Positions 48,145-60,990 of a DNA stretch of 64,000 bases are shown one piece after another; positions within the stretch are counted from its first letter, which is position 1; each line of letters begins with the position of its first letter. Position numbers and translations under genes: made by a program. The notes beneath the pieces are model-generated. The model was not told the DNA's origin and did not search any database. It was given only the letters and a program-made list of their open reading frames with translations. Source of the stretch: Hybos culiciformis. Its lineage: Eukaryota > Arthropoda > Insecta > Diptera > Hybotidae. Location of the stretch: assembly GCA_964007475.1 (NCBI GenBank), contig OZ023273.1, positions 98,312,533 to 98,376,532 of the forward strand, in the 5' to 3' direction.

Positions 48145-51100
48145 TTTTTTAAGAAAACCTATTATTAGATTTATGTTTTAAACAAAAAAGAAAACTATAA
48201 GAAACATTTAATAAATATAATTTTATACATAATTTTCTTTTACACCTGTTCTATTATATCTATGAGTCATGCAAAGTTAATAACACTTCTATATATATTA
48301 TAATTATGTCGAATATAAGTATATTTGTCATTAAGTTTTAATAAGTATTTTATTTCCCTCACAGGGAAAACTATGTCATTCATTAATTCACGATATTATA
48401 TTTATCAACAATTTGTACCTATAATTATTTTATTTTTTAATTATTTTCATAATTCGTCATTTAAGATATAATTTTTATAACATGGCCCTTAAATACGAAT
48501 AGAATAATGTTCCACTTATTAACCTGATGTCATCACTACTTACATAGTATTTTTGTTTTTCTTCCTTTAATTTTGATAAATTTTTTTTTTAGCCTTCAAT
48601 TTTATTTTCGTTGAAATTAACTAATTTAAAATTATTAACAAATTTCGAAATTATGATAAACTAATATATATATATATATTTTTTTTTTTTGTGGCTTTAT
48701 GAATTTTCGCCTCACGAATTACTAAACATATAATATTGTGTTTGAAATTATTATTATGATGATGAAAAAAAAATTTATTGAATTTTCATGAGTAAAATAA
48801 ATAAAATTCAACATGCGCTATTTTTATACAGAAAAATCGTAAGGAAAAAATCCGCCCGCCGTCACACTTTAAAAATGGTTAAAAAAAAAAATTACCGGAA
48901 AAGCTAAATAAAACAAACTAAATTCTCCAAAGAATCACAATCGACTGAAAAAGTAATGAATGAAAAACTGTTGAACATATAGATTTTTTTTTTTTGTTTG
49001 GATAAAATTATATTCGCAACTAAATTTTCTACCCGTCATATTTATGTGAATCGTTACAACCTTATCGTTTGTTGGGCTTGGACTCATTTATGTATAGTAT
49101 ACAAATACAACGCATTTGCTGCTAGTATTTTATTATTACTTGAAAGAGATTAAACTAACCAACTTTTTTAAAGAACTTTTTGATTTAGTTTAGAATTTCC
49201 TATGGATTGAAAATCATTTGAACAATTTGATTAACACTTTATTGTTTTCCTTAATGTCATTCTTAAAATTTCGGAATCGTTAGTGAAAGTTGAAATAAAT
49301 GGACCAAGCGAAAAATTCATTATTTAGAAATCCAAGCGATCTATAAAATCATTAGCTCTATAATCTAAAGAACGTTTTGAAATCTAACAGTTTTATTGTT
49401 GTTACTGAGTTTAGGTCTTATATATTATTATTTGGCATCATTAACTCATTTTTTGGTTCACTCATGAGCTCAAAGCCTCCGTCATTAAATTTTGAAACTT
49501 ATTAAGCTCCGATTATGGAGTTATCATTAAAAAAAATTATCACAAAAATATTTAAATAATTAATTTCAAAAGATTTTTTAACTATATTGATAAGATTCCA
49601 TTTCTTTTTTTGGCTTTCGTAATAAATATATCATTTTACTTACTTTCAAAGCTTATTATACAATTTAAACATAAAATTTTTATCTTTTTAATTTATTTTT
49701 AGTGAAAATAATTTTTTTTTTCTTTTGAAATTCAAGCTTATTTTTATTTAAAATTATTATTATTTTATTTTATCTACTGTACATATTTCAAAATAAATTT
49801 TATCAACATTGGATAGTTTTTTTTTGGAAAATAATTCACCGTATCTAATGTAATGTAGGTATATGTAGGTACATCAATATTATGTTTTTAATTGAAGAAA
49901 ATAATTTGATAAAATGTTTGGTTCTTAGGAATGTGTATCGATAGTATATAGATACTATGTGGGAAAAATTACAAGTTCACCGAACCGATTCATCTGAATG
50001 ACCTGACGTTACTAACCTACAAATGAATTATGAAAAACTACATAATTTTTCATATGAAATTTGACATATAAACTGATTCCAGATGGCAACAAATTTAATA
50101 ATTTTTAATTATATTATATGGATATGCTATATAATATTTTATGTTATGAAAGAGAGAGTATTTAAGTAATAAAAAATTATATCTACAAATAAGAGAAAAA
50201 TTAGCAGATGTTTTTGGAGAAATTTTTTTAGGGTAGACTTTCTTCCTTAAATTCTTAACATATTGAACTGCCAAACTTCAAACTTAACGAATAGTCAAGA
50301 AGGCAAAAGAGTTGCTCGAAAATCTGAATAAAAAAGTAAACCATAAAAAAAGAAACGATATCTCTCTCGTAATAAATTTTGTTTTATTTAGTTTTTTATT
50401 TAGTTTTATTACACAAATATTGAAAATTATTGCTTTTTTCAGTAACTCATCAATTTTTTAGAAGAACCAAATGATGTAAAGTAAAGTATTTTTCAATTAA
50501 AATTTCGATACATCCTATCTAGCTCATACAGTGTTTTCCATATAAAAAAAAACAGTAAATTGTATCTTCTGTTCTGAGATATAATTTTTTTTAATATTAT
50601 TTTGATTTTCTTCGCTCTCATCAGCATATTTTTTGAGTTTATTTCTGACAAACATGTGCTAAGAAAGATATAGAATGTATAAGAAAAAAAAATAACCCAA
50701 TATCATTTACAAAATTTTAATGTTTTTGTATACAAAACAAAAAAATATGTATCTAATCTAAAAAAAATTATATAAATTGAGAACAACGCATAAGAACAAG
50801 GCTAATTTTTTTGTTTTTTTTTAAGAAAACTCTCCAAAAAATTTTATGATATATGAAAATTTTAGGGTTCAGAATTAAGGGTACAAGAATTTTCTACTGG
50901 TTTTAGTAACATATTTTTTAGGTAAATAAAAAGTTAGAAATTATGAAGAAAAAAGATTAAAAAAGGCATATATATAATAATTCCGGAAAAATTTCTACTG
51001 TCATACATTTATATGAAAAGGCCGTCTACTGAGAATGGGATAAAAAAAAAATTTTTAATCGAAGCCGAAGTTAAGACATAAATTGCATATTTATTATTTA

Positions 51101-51371
51101 CGTAACGGAAGTAATGACATGTTGTATTTTCGAATAATAAAAATTTACTCATCTATAAATTCCTTATTAAATAAACTTACTATTATCAGAGGAAATAGTA
51201 TTTTAAGCGTCATGCTATACGTTTTAATAAAAAAAATTAATTCGTTATTAGAAATTAGGTAGGTAAGTCATTCGATCAGTGTTGATTTTTTATCACTTCT
51301 CAAACCCAATTGTAATTTATTTATTAAATAATAATAAATACTGTTAGGCATTAATTATTATAATAGTAGAT

Positions 51372-51555
51372 TATTGAATATGTAAACTAAATTTGTTATT
51401 AATTAAGAGTTCTGTATACAGAAAAGTACATTGACACTTGTCAATTTATATCACCCGACCTTCGGTCTCGTGATATAAGTATTGACTCGTGTCAATGTAT
51501 TTTTCTGTAAATACAGAACGAGTTGTATAACAAATTTTGTTTACATATCCAATAT
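51372..51555. repeat. Fold-back element, about 85-bp arms
   Basis: The arm from 51372 (TATTGAATATGTAAACTAAA) is the imperfect inverted complement of the arm ending at 51555. The centre, TATATCAC..CCGACCTTCGGTCTCG..TGATATA, forms a tight GC-rich stem. An isolated copy of the left part occurs at 42378-42437, so this is a dispersed family and not a gene-specific structure. Confidence 0.8.
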
Positions 51556-51706
51556 ACTGTTTTAATGCGTAGGGGAGAGGTAGTTGCAAAGAGAGAATAT
51601 TTTTTCTTCTCATTTTTTCTCTTTTCTTTTTTTTGTATTTGGCTGTATTGAAATATTGTGAGAGGTATTATGTTTGTTTAGGTATTACGTAATATTCAAT
51701 ACGAAA

Positions 51707-51813
51707 CATCTAAATGATTTCATTATTTACGCTGATGCATCTAAATTTTTTCATTATATACGCTGATGCATCTAAATTTTTTCATTATTTACGCAGATGC
51801 ATCTAAATGATTG
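51707..51813. repeat. 31-bp tandem repeat, 3.5 copies
   Basis: Units at 51707-51737, 51738-51768, 51769-51799 and a partial 51800-51813, each starting CATCTAAAT and ending ACGCWGATG. Only a few substitutions separate them. Confidence 0.88.
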
Positions 51814-52370
51814 CATGTGTATTGACGCATATAATACTCCATTTAGTGATCTAAATTCTATAGCATTAAATACAACATAACGATCCCCAACGCATTAAAA
51901 TAATTTATGTACCTGTAAATATAAAAAAAAAAAATTATAACTTTAAAAAATTCATTGTTGTAAATATTCTCTTTGAATAAAGTTCAACTTAGAATGCATA
52001 ATTGTTTTATTAAAATATAATCATTTTATAATCAGAGTACATTAAAATTTGATTGTAGACTTTTTCTAGTACAAGGATATTATAGATTAGACCGATTTCA
52101 ATTAGAGATAATGATGAATTTTATTGAAAGATAGATTATGCTATATGAAATAGCTATTTGTGGCCGGCCCACCTATTTCTAATTAAAACTCATTAAATAT
52201 AGGAGAAAAGCAAATTTGAATTTGCATCATATTCTTTAAAAATAATATTTTCCATACGAAAGTTTTATTCTTTCAGATTTTAGAATATACATGGCCTTCA
52301 TTGGAAATGATATTTTTCCGCAGCCTTAGATTTACGGATAGGAGTACTAGAAACCTACCTAAGGCCAGGG

Positions 52371-52410
52371 CCGGCGCAAGATTAAAAACGACCTAGGCAA
52401 ACTTTTTAAT
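52371..52410. mobile_element. Probable hAT terminus, partner not found
   Basis: CAGGGCCGGCGCAAGATTAA is GC-rich against its surroundings and begins like many hAT ends. I could not find an inverted partner or a target duplication downstream, so the element is truncated or too decayed to bound. Confidence 0.4.
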
Positions 52411-55400
52411 GGCGCATCTAAATAGATTCTAAAGTTAATACATTTTTTTTCCAAATTTGTAAAATCTTCCTTTTTTATTCGAAATTCGCATACTTACTTT
52501 TTCTCAAATTACACTAAATTTCTCAAAAAAATGCCCCAGGGCGGTTTTGTCGGACTTAGTAGAATAGAAGCTTTCTAAGGTACGTTGTTAAACTCTATCA
52601 TTGCATCTTAAAATAGAAGATTTTCTTTAATATTCAACTTTATTTAATAGATTTGAAAATATTTGAAAACATAGAACTAAAGTTAACTTATATTATATAC
52701 TTACAGAGGTGATATTTTTCAATTGCGGATAACTTTCTTCATAATATCTATTTATGTATAAAAATGTGCCAATTTAATAGGGTAAAAAAATTATTCAAAC
52801 TAAAAGACCCCAGAAACAAATTTTTTTGTATTAAGGCAATTTGATTTAATTTCAGATACAAAAATTACTTATTACATAAAATAAAAATTGTTCTGTTTTC
52901 GTTTTTCAAATTTCTAACTAATAACTGAGGACTGAATTTTTCATTAACTCCTGTTTGGTCATCTTAATTCATAAAAAAATCTATTTTATATGCGAGCCCT
53001 ATAAGAAAAAAAACTAATTGTAAGAACTTCCGTCATTATTGAAATTTGTACGTAACATAATAACTTCACTTGAAGACTTCACAAAACTTCGATGACATCA
53101 TTGGATGTGTGAGTCCTTTATTCTTACATCAAAGAGAATAGTTTTTTTATTTATATATACATTTATCATTATATTAATGTTATAATGATGCAAGCAAAAA
53201 AGATTTTGTTAAATGGCAATTAATAACGGAATAAAATGTAACTCAATATATTTTCATATTCAACTACTATTTTCCTTATTATAAAGAGCATCAATATAAC
53301 AAATGAAACAGCATCTTGAAGACTGTGTGTACTCGAACATATGTAGTTATAAGAAAATACTTTTTTTATTAATTTTTTTTTAAATATTATTTACAACGAT
53401 ATTTGTCAAAGTACTGTTTCAGAACTTTACTGATCTACCTAAAAGACAGTGACTTCAGTTTTGAAATAAAAGCTGCAACCCAATTCTTTAACTTTAAAGT
53501 CTTTAAATAAAATCTATTGAACGTTTTGCAAGACTTTTTTCCGGAGACATTAGTTATAGAATGTGGCACCTATGCTATACTATATATTGAAGGTTTAAAA
53601 TAAAAGTTTTATTTGTACACAAGTAGTTAATATTTTAATTTTGCAAAAGATATTCACATAATATGACATAAAAATTAAGTAAGTAGCTTAAGTAAAATCA
53701 TTGATTAACAATACACATTTGTGTATTCTTAATCAATGGTAAAATGTAAAACTAAATTAGCCAACAAAAATTAATAGGTAAATTTGAAATATAAAATATT
53801 ATAATTATAACAACATAAAAAAACATTGAAAAATATTAATAACTACAAAAAAAAAAATCCTACTAATTGGCACAAGACGAAATAGTAAAATTAATTCATT
53901 AAGTTACAAAATAATTTTATTTTAGCATTATTATTAATATTTTTTACGTTCGATATTAAATTAAGAGCTAATAAAGCAGAATTACAAAAAAAGAAAATTT
54001 AGTTAATTGTCCGTTAATCTCTTCGGATGTTTCCAAGAGGAGTTAACTATAATTTATCAATGTTACTAGCTTTCTTTCAACTATTCAAAGTGGTTTTTAT
54101 CCATAGATTTTATATTAAGGTTAAATAACAAACTTTAACTGCAAAAAAATCAAATTACGTTACGTTAGCTTCGAATAATTAGTATACTAATTTCATTGCA
54201 AATATTTATTTAGTTGTGCTAAGGTTGAAAGTTTTATTGACCGACTTAAAGTAGGTATACAATTAAAAAAAAAAAAAGAGCTGTAATTCATTTTAGTGCA
54301 AAATAAGGAAAATCGTTTATTATTGTTATCATTGTGACTAGAGTCCGAAAGACCAAACATTTTTTTTTGTTTTCGCTTGAATGTGATTTCACTAAAAATA
54401 TCGCATCTTTCACTAAATTCTATTATATTAAATAAAAAGATTTTATTTTCCTTTTTTTTTGTTTGAATAAAAAATAATCAATGGACTCTGCAAAAAATTG
54501 TGTTCAAGTTTTAATAATTTTAAGCTGTACATTATGTGCATGTTTTTAGAGCTGCCAATACATGAATTATTATTATTTGACTTTCGTAAAAAAAATATAG
54601 TAAATTCCTATCGAATTAATTCAAATAGTAAAAGTATTCATTTCATAATATATTTTGTAAAGATAACAAGAAATTTTTTTATTTTATTATTACTTTCGAT
54701 TTCAGTTTCAAAATTAATCAAAAAACTTAGTGTGAACATAAATGCTTTCAATTGCTTTTTTTAGCATTTACACACTTTTTCATATTTTCTGTTAAAATTC
54801 CTTGAAAAACAGAATAAAAAGGAATTAATATAGAAAAATTCATTGGCTGACTATACTATATTATAAACTACATATATTGTTTAAAAAAATTAATAAAAAA
54901 AAAAACAAAATTTTAAAAATTTTCACCTTGCGCACAAAATTAATTAATCTCTTTTACTTTTACTTTAACTTCTTTTACTCTTTTTTTATCGTTCAACCGT
55001 TGGTGTAGTTGACGAAAATAATAAAAATCCAAATTTGCGTGATTTTAACAGAAATTAATTATCTTTATATTGGAACTGGAATCATGTTACAATGAATCGA
55101 AATAGAAATAAAATCGAAAAACAGTGCATAAACTTAAACGTAATAATTGACTATTAAATCATTATTTTTTTTTAACAATTAAAAATAGTATCTTCATTTG
55201 GATTCCTACATAGAATTTATGTAGCATAAACTAAGAAATGGGTTCTACAAATACAGTTTACATAAGGAAAATTAAGTAGCCGCCAAAAATTACAGTAAAA
55301 AGATTTTTATTTAAATAATTACATTTTTTTTATACTTTTTCCAACATTAAATAAATCATAATAGTTTTAATATATTTAATATATTTATTTCAAAGTTCAA

Positions 55401-56351
55401 CTATCAAAATAATTTTAGGCCATTGCCAAAATAATAATCAGTTTAGTTAGTAAAAATTACAAAAAAAAAAAAATTAATATTATAAATATATAATGTATCA
55501 TTTTATTTAATTATTATCACCTATCATATAAAAAACGTTCGAAACTTAAATTTAGGAGACTCTCGCAAGTGTTATTGCATATTTTCATTTTAAATGGCGC
55601 ACTTTCATTGACAAGTTAGTTACAATTAAAATTAAATCTTTTTTTAATTTGAAAGATATTATTAATTCTTACATTCTAAAATTACAAAGCACCATTATAA
55701 TTTTTAAATTTTTTCAAACTACCAAATGCGTCAAATGAAGTTCGATTCCAAGTGTACAATTAGTGATGTCAACAAATGATATTTATAACATTATACATAT
55801 AGCAGTACGGTATATGCAATACATAATTCAAAATTGTTATAATGCGTTAAAAAAATTAAAAAATATTCAACAAGTTTAAAAGGATGGTCTTGATAACTTC
55901 ATTTTTCAAAAAAAAAATTAGTTAATGCAGAATTGATAAATTATAAAATCAGTTGATGGCATATCCCGATATTCATTTAAATTTTTTTTTAAATAGAAAT
56001 TTATGTTGCATGATATAAATCTGGCATCAGAAGAGTAATGCGAAATTTTCTTTAGCATTTCATATCTTTAAAATTATTTTCCCAGAAATTTCCATGAAAT
56101 AACTAGTTTCTTATTTAGTGAAAGAGAATTGGCAATTATTTAACAGACAAATAGTAAGGGAAAAGGATGAGTTGAAAATTTTAATTTCACCATCTTTTGA
56201 TGCCATAATATAAAGTATCTTTTCATTTTTCTCATAAAAAATTTTACAGTCTAAACGGATTTAGCCATTGTGCACTAAAAGGAAATGACGCAACGATTAT
56301 TATTTTATAAAATATGTTGGATTGAACTCCATGTTGCCGGCAATTGGAAAG

Positions 56352-56357
56352 TTTATT
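56352..56357 (-). terminator. Polyadenylation signal AATAAA (long paxillin form)
   Basis: AATAAA on the minus strand about 95 nt after the TGA at 56450-56452 of the four-LIM paxillin end. Confidence 0.5.
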
Positions 56358-56449
56358 TATTTCTACAAGTATATAATTCAAAAATTGACAAAAAAAAATT
56401 GTTTCTGGAATCAGTGAATTAACGCATCTGGAATATTTATCTCAATACT

Positions 56450-59400
56450 TCAACCAAACAATTTATCAAAACAAATATGGCAATAAGGTTTATCATTTTG
56501 TTCTTTGAAGGTTCCTTTGTTCAATTGTTTTAAACAAAATGCGCAAACAAAATGTTCAGGATGGAATTTTTTAAACATTGCTGTAATACAGCGTCCAGTT
56601 ATTGGTTTCGAGCATCCCGCACATAAGGATCCACGTTTTGCATGATAATGAGTTTCACAATATGGTAAGCCTTCGTGATCGAAAAACGATCCACCCTGAA
56701 AAGGTTGACGGCAATCCTAAAAATAAAAATAAAAAAATTTTATAATTAGAATGTGTCTAGAAAAATTATCTTTAGATTTTTTTATTCTTCACAATTGATA
56801 TTTTAAATCAATTGCGGAATCATAAATTGTTTATGCTATTTTTAAAAAACAAACATATTTTTACCCAAATATTTATTTTACTGTTAACTGTGTGTAAATA
56901 CATATATGAATTAAATTTAAATATTGTTGTATATAAAGTAATAAAAATTTGTTAATGAAAAATTATGACAATCACTATCAAATTTACAAGAGCATTTATT
57001 TATTTACTCTAAACTTGATTAAAATTATTAACTCAGTGTTCTATTATTAAAATTTAAATCTAATTTTAAGTGAAAAGTAATACATATTCCGTAAAAAGTT
57101 ATTCTAAATAAAGTTATAAACATGGATGAAAAATACCAAGCTGAAAATACTAAAAAGTAAAATAAGTACCTAAATTACAAAAAAAAATAAGTACCTAAAT
57201 TACAAAAAATAATATTTTACTCAAATTTTAGTTTAGAATAATTGTAATAAGTTTTAGAAAGCTAAACAATTTTTGGAATCCTAAGTCAAAATTATACCGG
57301 TATTCGACGAATATTGTTCTTAGTTTTTAAATTCAAAAACCGCCGTCGATAAACGTCTTTTGTGAAAGCTATCGGACTTCAAAAGTTAAAACTGGAGACT
57401 AAAAATTAAAAAAAAATTGTACAAAAATCGAGCTAATCGAATTTAGTGTACTTTAAATAAAACAAGTGAAAAAAAACATGAAAAATATGCCACTTTTAAC
57501 TTCCATTTTAACCCGTTTTCCAAAAAAAAAAACGGAATATATGTTTTCACTTTCTGTCTGTCTGTCGCGCACTTAAATGCTATAACTATTGAATTACCTG
57601 GCTAATTTCGAAGGTATTAAACTATAAAAAGGACAATTTCATTCACTTTCAATCAAGCGAAAGTGAAAAATTCTCAAATTCCGAACAACTGAATTGTAAG
57701 CTACACTGAAAATCGATTTTCTTGAAAATTTGTATACAAGTATATATAGATTGAAGGAATTGACAAAAAAATGTTTAGCCGTCGATTGTATCCCAAGAAG
57801 GAGCCTGATCACAGCAAAATTAAAATCACATTTCGAAAATATATTCTATATATTTTTATTTATATTCAATTTTAAGACCTATTATTTTTGTTATGAATGG
57901 ATTAATTGATACTTAAAAGAGTCATAATATTAGAAAAAGGAACACCTACAAAAAAAATGGAATATTTTCAATACAAATAAAATTTTTTTTGATAAGTTTT
58001 ACTTTTTTTTTTGTATTTTACACCTAGGATCTTGGGTCCATGAAAATAATGACACGAATACTTTTGCTGTTAAAAGTGCAGTACCTTGACTAATCTATAA
58101 AAACGAATTGATCACTGATTGTTGAAAACAGAAAGCCGATTAAATTAAAGCTAAATATTCCAGTAGTTCATATTTCTTGAAAGCAAAATTAATCAAATAT
58201 TCACAACGTTCATATTATATATGAACATGATTAAGAGAAGAATTTTACAGGATTTTGAAGCAAAGTTTTCATAATTTCCTGACAAAAACGAGACAAGACA
58301 TAAAATTTAATTATATTGGATTCAACTGTTGAATAATAAAAAAAGTAAAATATCGCAAAATATAAATTGTGTAAAATAAAAATAAAATATGAAAAATAAA
58401 CAAGTATTTGATTTCAAGATTATTCGTCAAGTTGAAAAATTTCAATTTAATGATCACTAACAGGTGTTTTTGACCATGAAATTAAAAATGAAAACTGAAA
58501 AACAATAAATTTGTTTTTATGCTTTTCATTGAAAAATTGACGACATTTATACGTAATAAAAAAATTAATGTAGACATATAGTCTAAACGATTTTTTTCAC
58601 AAAAATGTGACGACATTATAATGCTTGATACCGCTTTTAAGCTTTGCAAACTTCAAGACATACGCAAAAGTCGACACATTCTTAAGTGATGTAATTGAAT
58701 TTTTGATGTCATAAATTGGCTAAAATAACGTATTTATTTTCTTTCATACACTTTGTAACAGCCCATGCAAAACATTCGTGAATTGAATTAAATTTCAGAA
58801 ACAAAAAATCTACGAAATTTAGTATCGATTGTTGTTTTTATTAGAACAATAAGTCTGTCTAACAAAATAAATCGCATTGAATGAAAAAATATTTATATGT
58901 GGCTGTTTATAACGCCATCAACACACTTTTATTTTCGCAGTCTTTCAGTATCCTAAGAGTTAAATAGGAAGATTGAGGTTGGCTGCAAACGATACGTACT
59001 TGTACATACATACAATGTATATAAATCGCACATGAATGTCAGAAAAACGTATCTATCAGAGCTGTAATGTCAATTATGTCTTGTTGTTTATGATTTTGTA
59101 TTTTGTATTTTTTATTTTGTGTTTTTTTTTTTTTTTTTTTTTTTTTCTTAATTTATTTACAAATCAAATTAAAATGAATATATAATTTTTTAAATTAAAT
59201 TGATTAGAAATGAATTTACTTTCCAACCTTAAATACTAAAAATTAAAGTTAAATTATGTTTTGTTTTTTATGGTTTTAGTATTTCTGATTGTGTTAATTT
59301 TTTATCTGTGTTTACCTAAAGATATGTAAATGTGTTTATTTTATGGGAAAAATATATAAGTGAATATCCTGAAAAATAAAAATAACAGGGGCATCTGAAG

Positions 59401-60990
59401 CATTAAATTCATATTCAAGAAAATATGATTTTCCAACATTTTTATTGTATGCTGTTTGTTTTATGACACATATTATCCTCATTAAAATTGAGGCGATTTT
59501 GTAACATCATACTAATTGTAAAAAATGAAGTTTTGATTTAAAATTAGTAATAACTTAAATTAAAAATAAATAACATTCATAAAAAACCAAAAAAAAAATT
59601 AATTATTCTTCTTCTTCAACACCAGCACATGGAGGACATACTGGTTTGCCTTCCATTGCATAAAATGATTTTCCTTTGACGGCTTTTTTACAATCCTATA
59701 TTCATGGATATTAATATTTATTATTGAAGTTAAAATAAATAAACAAAAAATATTGGGGTAAATAATGTTTTTCTTTAGCATAAATTTTATATTTATCAAA
59801 AATAATTTTAGTTTAAATAAGGTTTTCGTTGGACCCGCTGAATCTAATTGTTCTAATTATTCTAATATATTTATTCATTAAATAAAAAAAATGACTAATT
59901 AATTGAAACAGTGCAACTTCTACGTTAAATCAAGTTTGTGTAATTTTTTAAAATCCAAAATTTATGCAAAAGGATAAGAATTAAAAAAAAATGTATATTT
60001 TATTCAAAAATTATACGCACCCTGCATACAAAACAATCTGGATGCCATTGGGCATTTAATGCTGAAATATAATTTTCCATAATTGCACGATTACAACCAT
60101 TACATTTTGGAGCAAACATTTCAAAATAATCATTGCGACAATATGGTTTTCCATCACGTTCGTGGAAACCGTCTTCACCAAATTGTTGGCCACATTGAGC
60201 ACAAAAGAAATGCTCCGTATGCCACGTTTTATCCAACGCTGTAACACATTTCTAAAATAAGAATTAAATTATTAAGAAACTATTCTTTCACATTTCGAAA
60301 GTAGATTCGAAAATATATATTGAAAAAAAAATTTTACATCTAAAATAGCTCCATTACAGTAAGCACATCTTGGGCTGAATAAATTATGATAGTCTGATTC
60401 ACAATAGGGGAAACCATCACGTTCAAAGAAATTTCTTGTTCCCAATTCTTGATTACAATGATTGCATGTAAAATGCTCTGGATGCCATGTTTTCCCCAAT
60501 GCTGTAATAACTTGTCCAACAATTGGCTTTTCACATGCGTTACAACATCCTTTTTGAACAGTATTAACACCTTGACGTGACATATTCGCTGTTAAATTAC
60601 CTAAAAATAATGTCAAAGTATTCAAATATTATTTCAAAAACTTATTTTATTAAAATTGAAATTAATTTACGAAAGTTTATGGGAAAATCTTTTAACAGGA
60701 ACATTGAAAATTTTGTTTATATAATTAATTTTTTTAAGCTGTTCTCTGAGGTTATAATTAGTACATCAAAATCAAACTTATTATTTTGGTTACAAAATTG
60801 ATTAAAGATGACGATTGATGAACCCACCTAGCATAGAATCTAATTGATCGCCTTGTCGAAAATCTTCTTCTTCTCTACGAATAACAGTTTCTGAATGAGT
60901 AATTGTTTGATGTCCTTGTGACGATATTAGACCTTTATTAGGTTTAGCGTAATCGGTAACCGTTTGGTGACGATGAGAGCTAGAATTAAT
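56450..60990 (-). CDS. Pax: Paxillin, 3' part: LD5-like motif and four LIM domains
   Basis: Focal-adhesion scaffold that links integrins and actin regulators; LD motifs bind FAK/vinculin-type partners and the LIM domains target it to adhesions. Exons that join in frame: 60990-60828, 60600-60338, 60251-60021 and 56716-56450, giving the last 307 residues. The first exon has the conserved QLDSMLGNL (LD5-like). LIM1 begins GCCNAC; LIM1-2 carry [24 protein letters not shown] and [14 protein letters not shown]3 holds CNGC and WHPDCFVC and is completed across the 3.3-kb last intron. LIM4 contains [16 protein letters not shown] and ends [14 protein letters not shown]. All zinc-ligand positions I checked are present. 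The donor after WHPDCFVCR is GTGCGT, weaker than the others. The exons for the N-terminal LD motifs are not in 60991-64000, so the gene runs off the right edge. An alternative last exon is at 59603-59695. Confidence 0.96.
57157..57210. repeat. Tandem duplication in paxillin intron
   Basis: AAATAAGTACCTAAATTACA occurs twice in a row within the last long intron of paxillin. The rest of that intron (56717-59602) is AT-rich and shows no other exon; near 57540-57580 is a CTGTCTGTCTGTCG phrase shared with 30150-30175. Confidence 0.7.
59441..59446 (-). terminator. Polyadenylation signal AATAAA (short paxillin form)
   Basis: AATAAA on the minus strand about 157 nt past the TAA at 59603-59605. It would serve the alternative last exon of paxillin. 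Confidence 0.4.
59603..59695 (-). CDS. Pax: Alternative last exon of paxillin (three-LIM form)
   Basis: A 93-nt exon with acceptor ATATAG, open in phase 0 directly after the 60251-60021 exon. It encodes 30 residues starting [17 protein letters not shown], then CPPC, and ending in four glutamates and TAA. Like the constitutive exon 56716-56450 it begins Asp-Cys, and it supplies the second zinc finger of LIM3 (Cys-x2-Cys, then CPPC), so the product would have three complete LIM domains and an acidic tail instead of LIM4. The visible part of this form is 249 residues. The two exons must be mutually exclusive because each ends in its own stop. Confidence 0.85.
   Translation of the reverse strand, partial: DCKKAVKGKSFYAMEGKPVCPPCAGVEEEE

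Larger units (their letters stand above)
41700..56351. other. 14.6 kb gene desert
   Basis: Between the ATG of ACOX3 and the 3' end of paxillin I find no exon that can be supported on either strand. The promoter and any leader exon of ACOX3 should lie in the left part. Definable repeats are listed separately. The remainder is AT-rich with chance open frames of 60-90 codons, rich in Phe, Ile, Asn and Lys. Confidence 0.5.
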
